A stretch of 8,106 nucleotides of DNA from Flavobacteriaceae bacterium (lineage in GTDB: Bacteria > Bacteroidota > Bacteroidia > Flavobacteriales > Flavobacteriaceae): positions 1 to 8,106 of the forward strand of contig CANHBE010000111.1 in the NCBI GenBank assembly GCA_947458575.1, read 5' to 3'. The translations under genes were made by a program, and so were the position numbers. Positions 8,001 to 8,106 of this stretch are shown here, in pieces. The notes under the pieces were generated by a model. It did not search any database, was not told where the DNA came from, and saw nothing but the letters and a program-made list of their open reading frames with translations. Each line of letters opens with the position of its first letter. Position 1 is the stretch's first letter.

Positions 8001-8106
8001 TTAATATTTCCAAAGAAATTGATGAGAAAAAGCAAATGAATGGCTTCAAACCACTTCGCATTGTAAATCAAAATTCTAGCGGTATCGGTGTTGTATTCAC
8101 TTTCGA
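5063..8106 (-). CDS. ccsBA: cytochrome c biogenesis protein CcsBA (ResB-CcsA fusion), 5' end outside window
   Basis: System II cytochrome c synthetase: carries heme across the cytoplasmic membrane and attaches it to CXXCH motifs of apocytochromes. 1013 residues are visible. The frame is open to the right edge (reading ESEYNTDTARI before the TTG at 8071), so the N-terminus and first membrane segment are missing, likely a few dozen residues. The ResB part has membrane helices at about 20-35 and 45-65, a large extracytoplasmic domain, and a helix at about 398-417. The CcsA part has a second outer domain at about 455-705, then a multi-pass region with the WWD motif at 911-923 (WGRYWGWDPKETW). Putative heme ligands, by analogy with Helicobacter CcsBA, are H51, H838 in YWLMIHV, H936 in VIHARF and H975 in TGLHSY. 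A signal-peptide-like stretch lies at the junction (about 435-454). The peroxidase gene follows. Function is well supported. Confidence 0.95.
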   Translation of the reverse strand, partial: ESEYNTDTARILIYNAKWFEAIHLLFLINFFGNIKRYQLLKKEKWATLLLHLSFIFIIIGAAITRYISYEGMMPIREGATENQVYSDRTFLTLFVDGEYKGEMKRRVFEKPILLSPVTNNEFSITGDFADVPFELSYENFVMGATESIKEDPKGILYLKMVESGDGSRHEHYLKAGEVQNIHNTLFALNNYTKGAININTTGSTYTIETPFDGQFMRMADRMQGMVRKDSVQQLMLRSLYNVGGTQFVFPEPAKKGVKTYVSNNDFKAKKHDDALTVTITSQGKTKELTLLGSKGKIGQPQVVRIGNLDYTVAFGSKAYVLPFKIKLNDFIAKKYPGTEKSYASFESKVTVVDGAKKSDAHIYMNHILDYGGYRFFQSSFDPDEKGTVLSVNHDFWGTLITYIGYFMLFFAMMAILFTKHSRFADLKRKLELVKRKKSQLISILLLLLSCSVSAQNHANHAPTQNQIDSLISKYKVSEVHAAKFGRLVIQDDGGRMKPVNTFSSELLRKVSKSDMYKEMNSDQVFLSMVQFPRIWFEVPLIYIKNGNDSIRKIIGLDSKQKYAPFIKFFDEKGNYKLSPYIEEAYKAAIPDQFQKDFIETDRKVNLLNSALSGSILKIFPIPNDPNNKWISYSELDQANIHGIDSTFTKNILPLYFTALDSAGIKKDYVNANFFLQSIENYQKKFGSAVRPSDDKISSEITYNKYDIFKKLYYLYMLTGVFMLLLVIVNIFFEKRAIRIVINVFHALIVFLFLLHTAGLIARWYISGHAPWSDAYESMIYVAWATMFFTLAFDVKSKLTVASGTFVASMILMIAHWNWMDPSIANLQPVLNSYWLMIHVAVIVASYGPFTLAMVLGVVALILMLFTNKKNKAKMELNIQEITYINEMALTIGLVMLTIGNFLGGQWANESWGRYWGWDPKETWALISIMIYAFVIHARFVPALRGKWIYNLMSIIAFYSIMMTYFGVNFYLTGLHSYASGDKVVTPDFVYYSVACVAVLGLISYINYRKYFKK

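Noticed and set aside
8069..8071. TTG at 8071 as the start of the cytochrome c biogenesis gene
   Set aside because: The frame stays open to the window edge, and the upstream residues ESEYNTDTARI fit the conserved ResB sequence, so the true start lies outside.
1..8106. Mobile element, CRISPR array, defence system or biosynthetic cluster
   Set aside because: No transposase, integrase, direct-repeat array, nuclease or synthase gene was seen; all coding space is taken by recognisable housekeeping families.

Overview
The window looks like chromosomal DNA of a Flavobacterium-type member of the Bacteroidetes. The base composition is AT-rich. Genes have no clear Shine-Dalgarno sequences, and the one divergent intergenic region carries two exact matches to the Bacteroidetes -7 promoter box TAnnTTTG. 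The gene families (a ResB-CcsA fusion of about 1000 residues, MenD, CvfB, a glutathione-peroxidase-like lipoprotein) also fit. No rRNA, tRNA, CRISPR array, insertion sequence or prophage gene was seen. The longest non-coding stretch is 127 bases.

Layout: positions 47-2609 on the minus strand hold menD followed by a cvfB-like RNA-binding gene, probably one transcript starting just upstream of menD. Positions 2610-2736 are a divergent promoter region. On the plus strand, 2737-4439 holds an exported thioredoxin-fold protein with a long helical C-terminal part, then a GNAT N-acetyltransferase 5 bases downstream with a GTG start. A hairpin terminator at 4433-4466 separates this unit from the convergent minus-strand pair. 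That pair runs from the window's right edge leftwards: a very large cytochrome c biogenesis gene (ResB/CcsB fused to CcsA, 5' end cut off by the window) and, 4 bases downstream, a glutathione peroxidase homologue with a lipoprotein-like leader.

How the genes fit together: MenD makes a menaquinone precursor. CcsBA exports and attaches heme to c-type cytochromes outside the cytoplasmic membrane. The thioredoxin-like protein and the peroxidase are both predicted to act outside the cytoplasm and use thiol chemistry. The shared theme is therefore respiration and envelope redox homeostasis, but only the two close gene pairs are supported as transcription units. CvfB and the acetyltransferase have no evident link to this theme.

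Overall this is a conserved housekeeping region. I found no convincing new system. The points most worth a second look are the signal-peptide-like segment at the junction of the CcsBA fusion, the Gln-to-Asn change in the peroxidase active-site motif, the uncharacterised C-terminal region of the thioredoxin-like protein, and the start site of menD.
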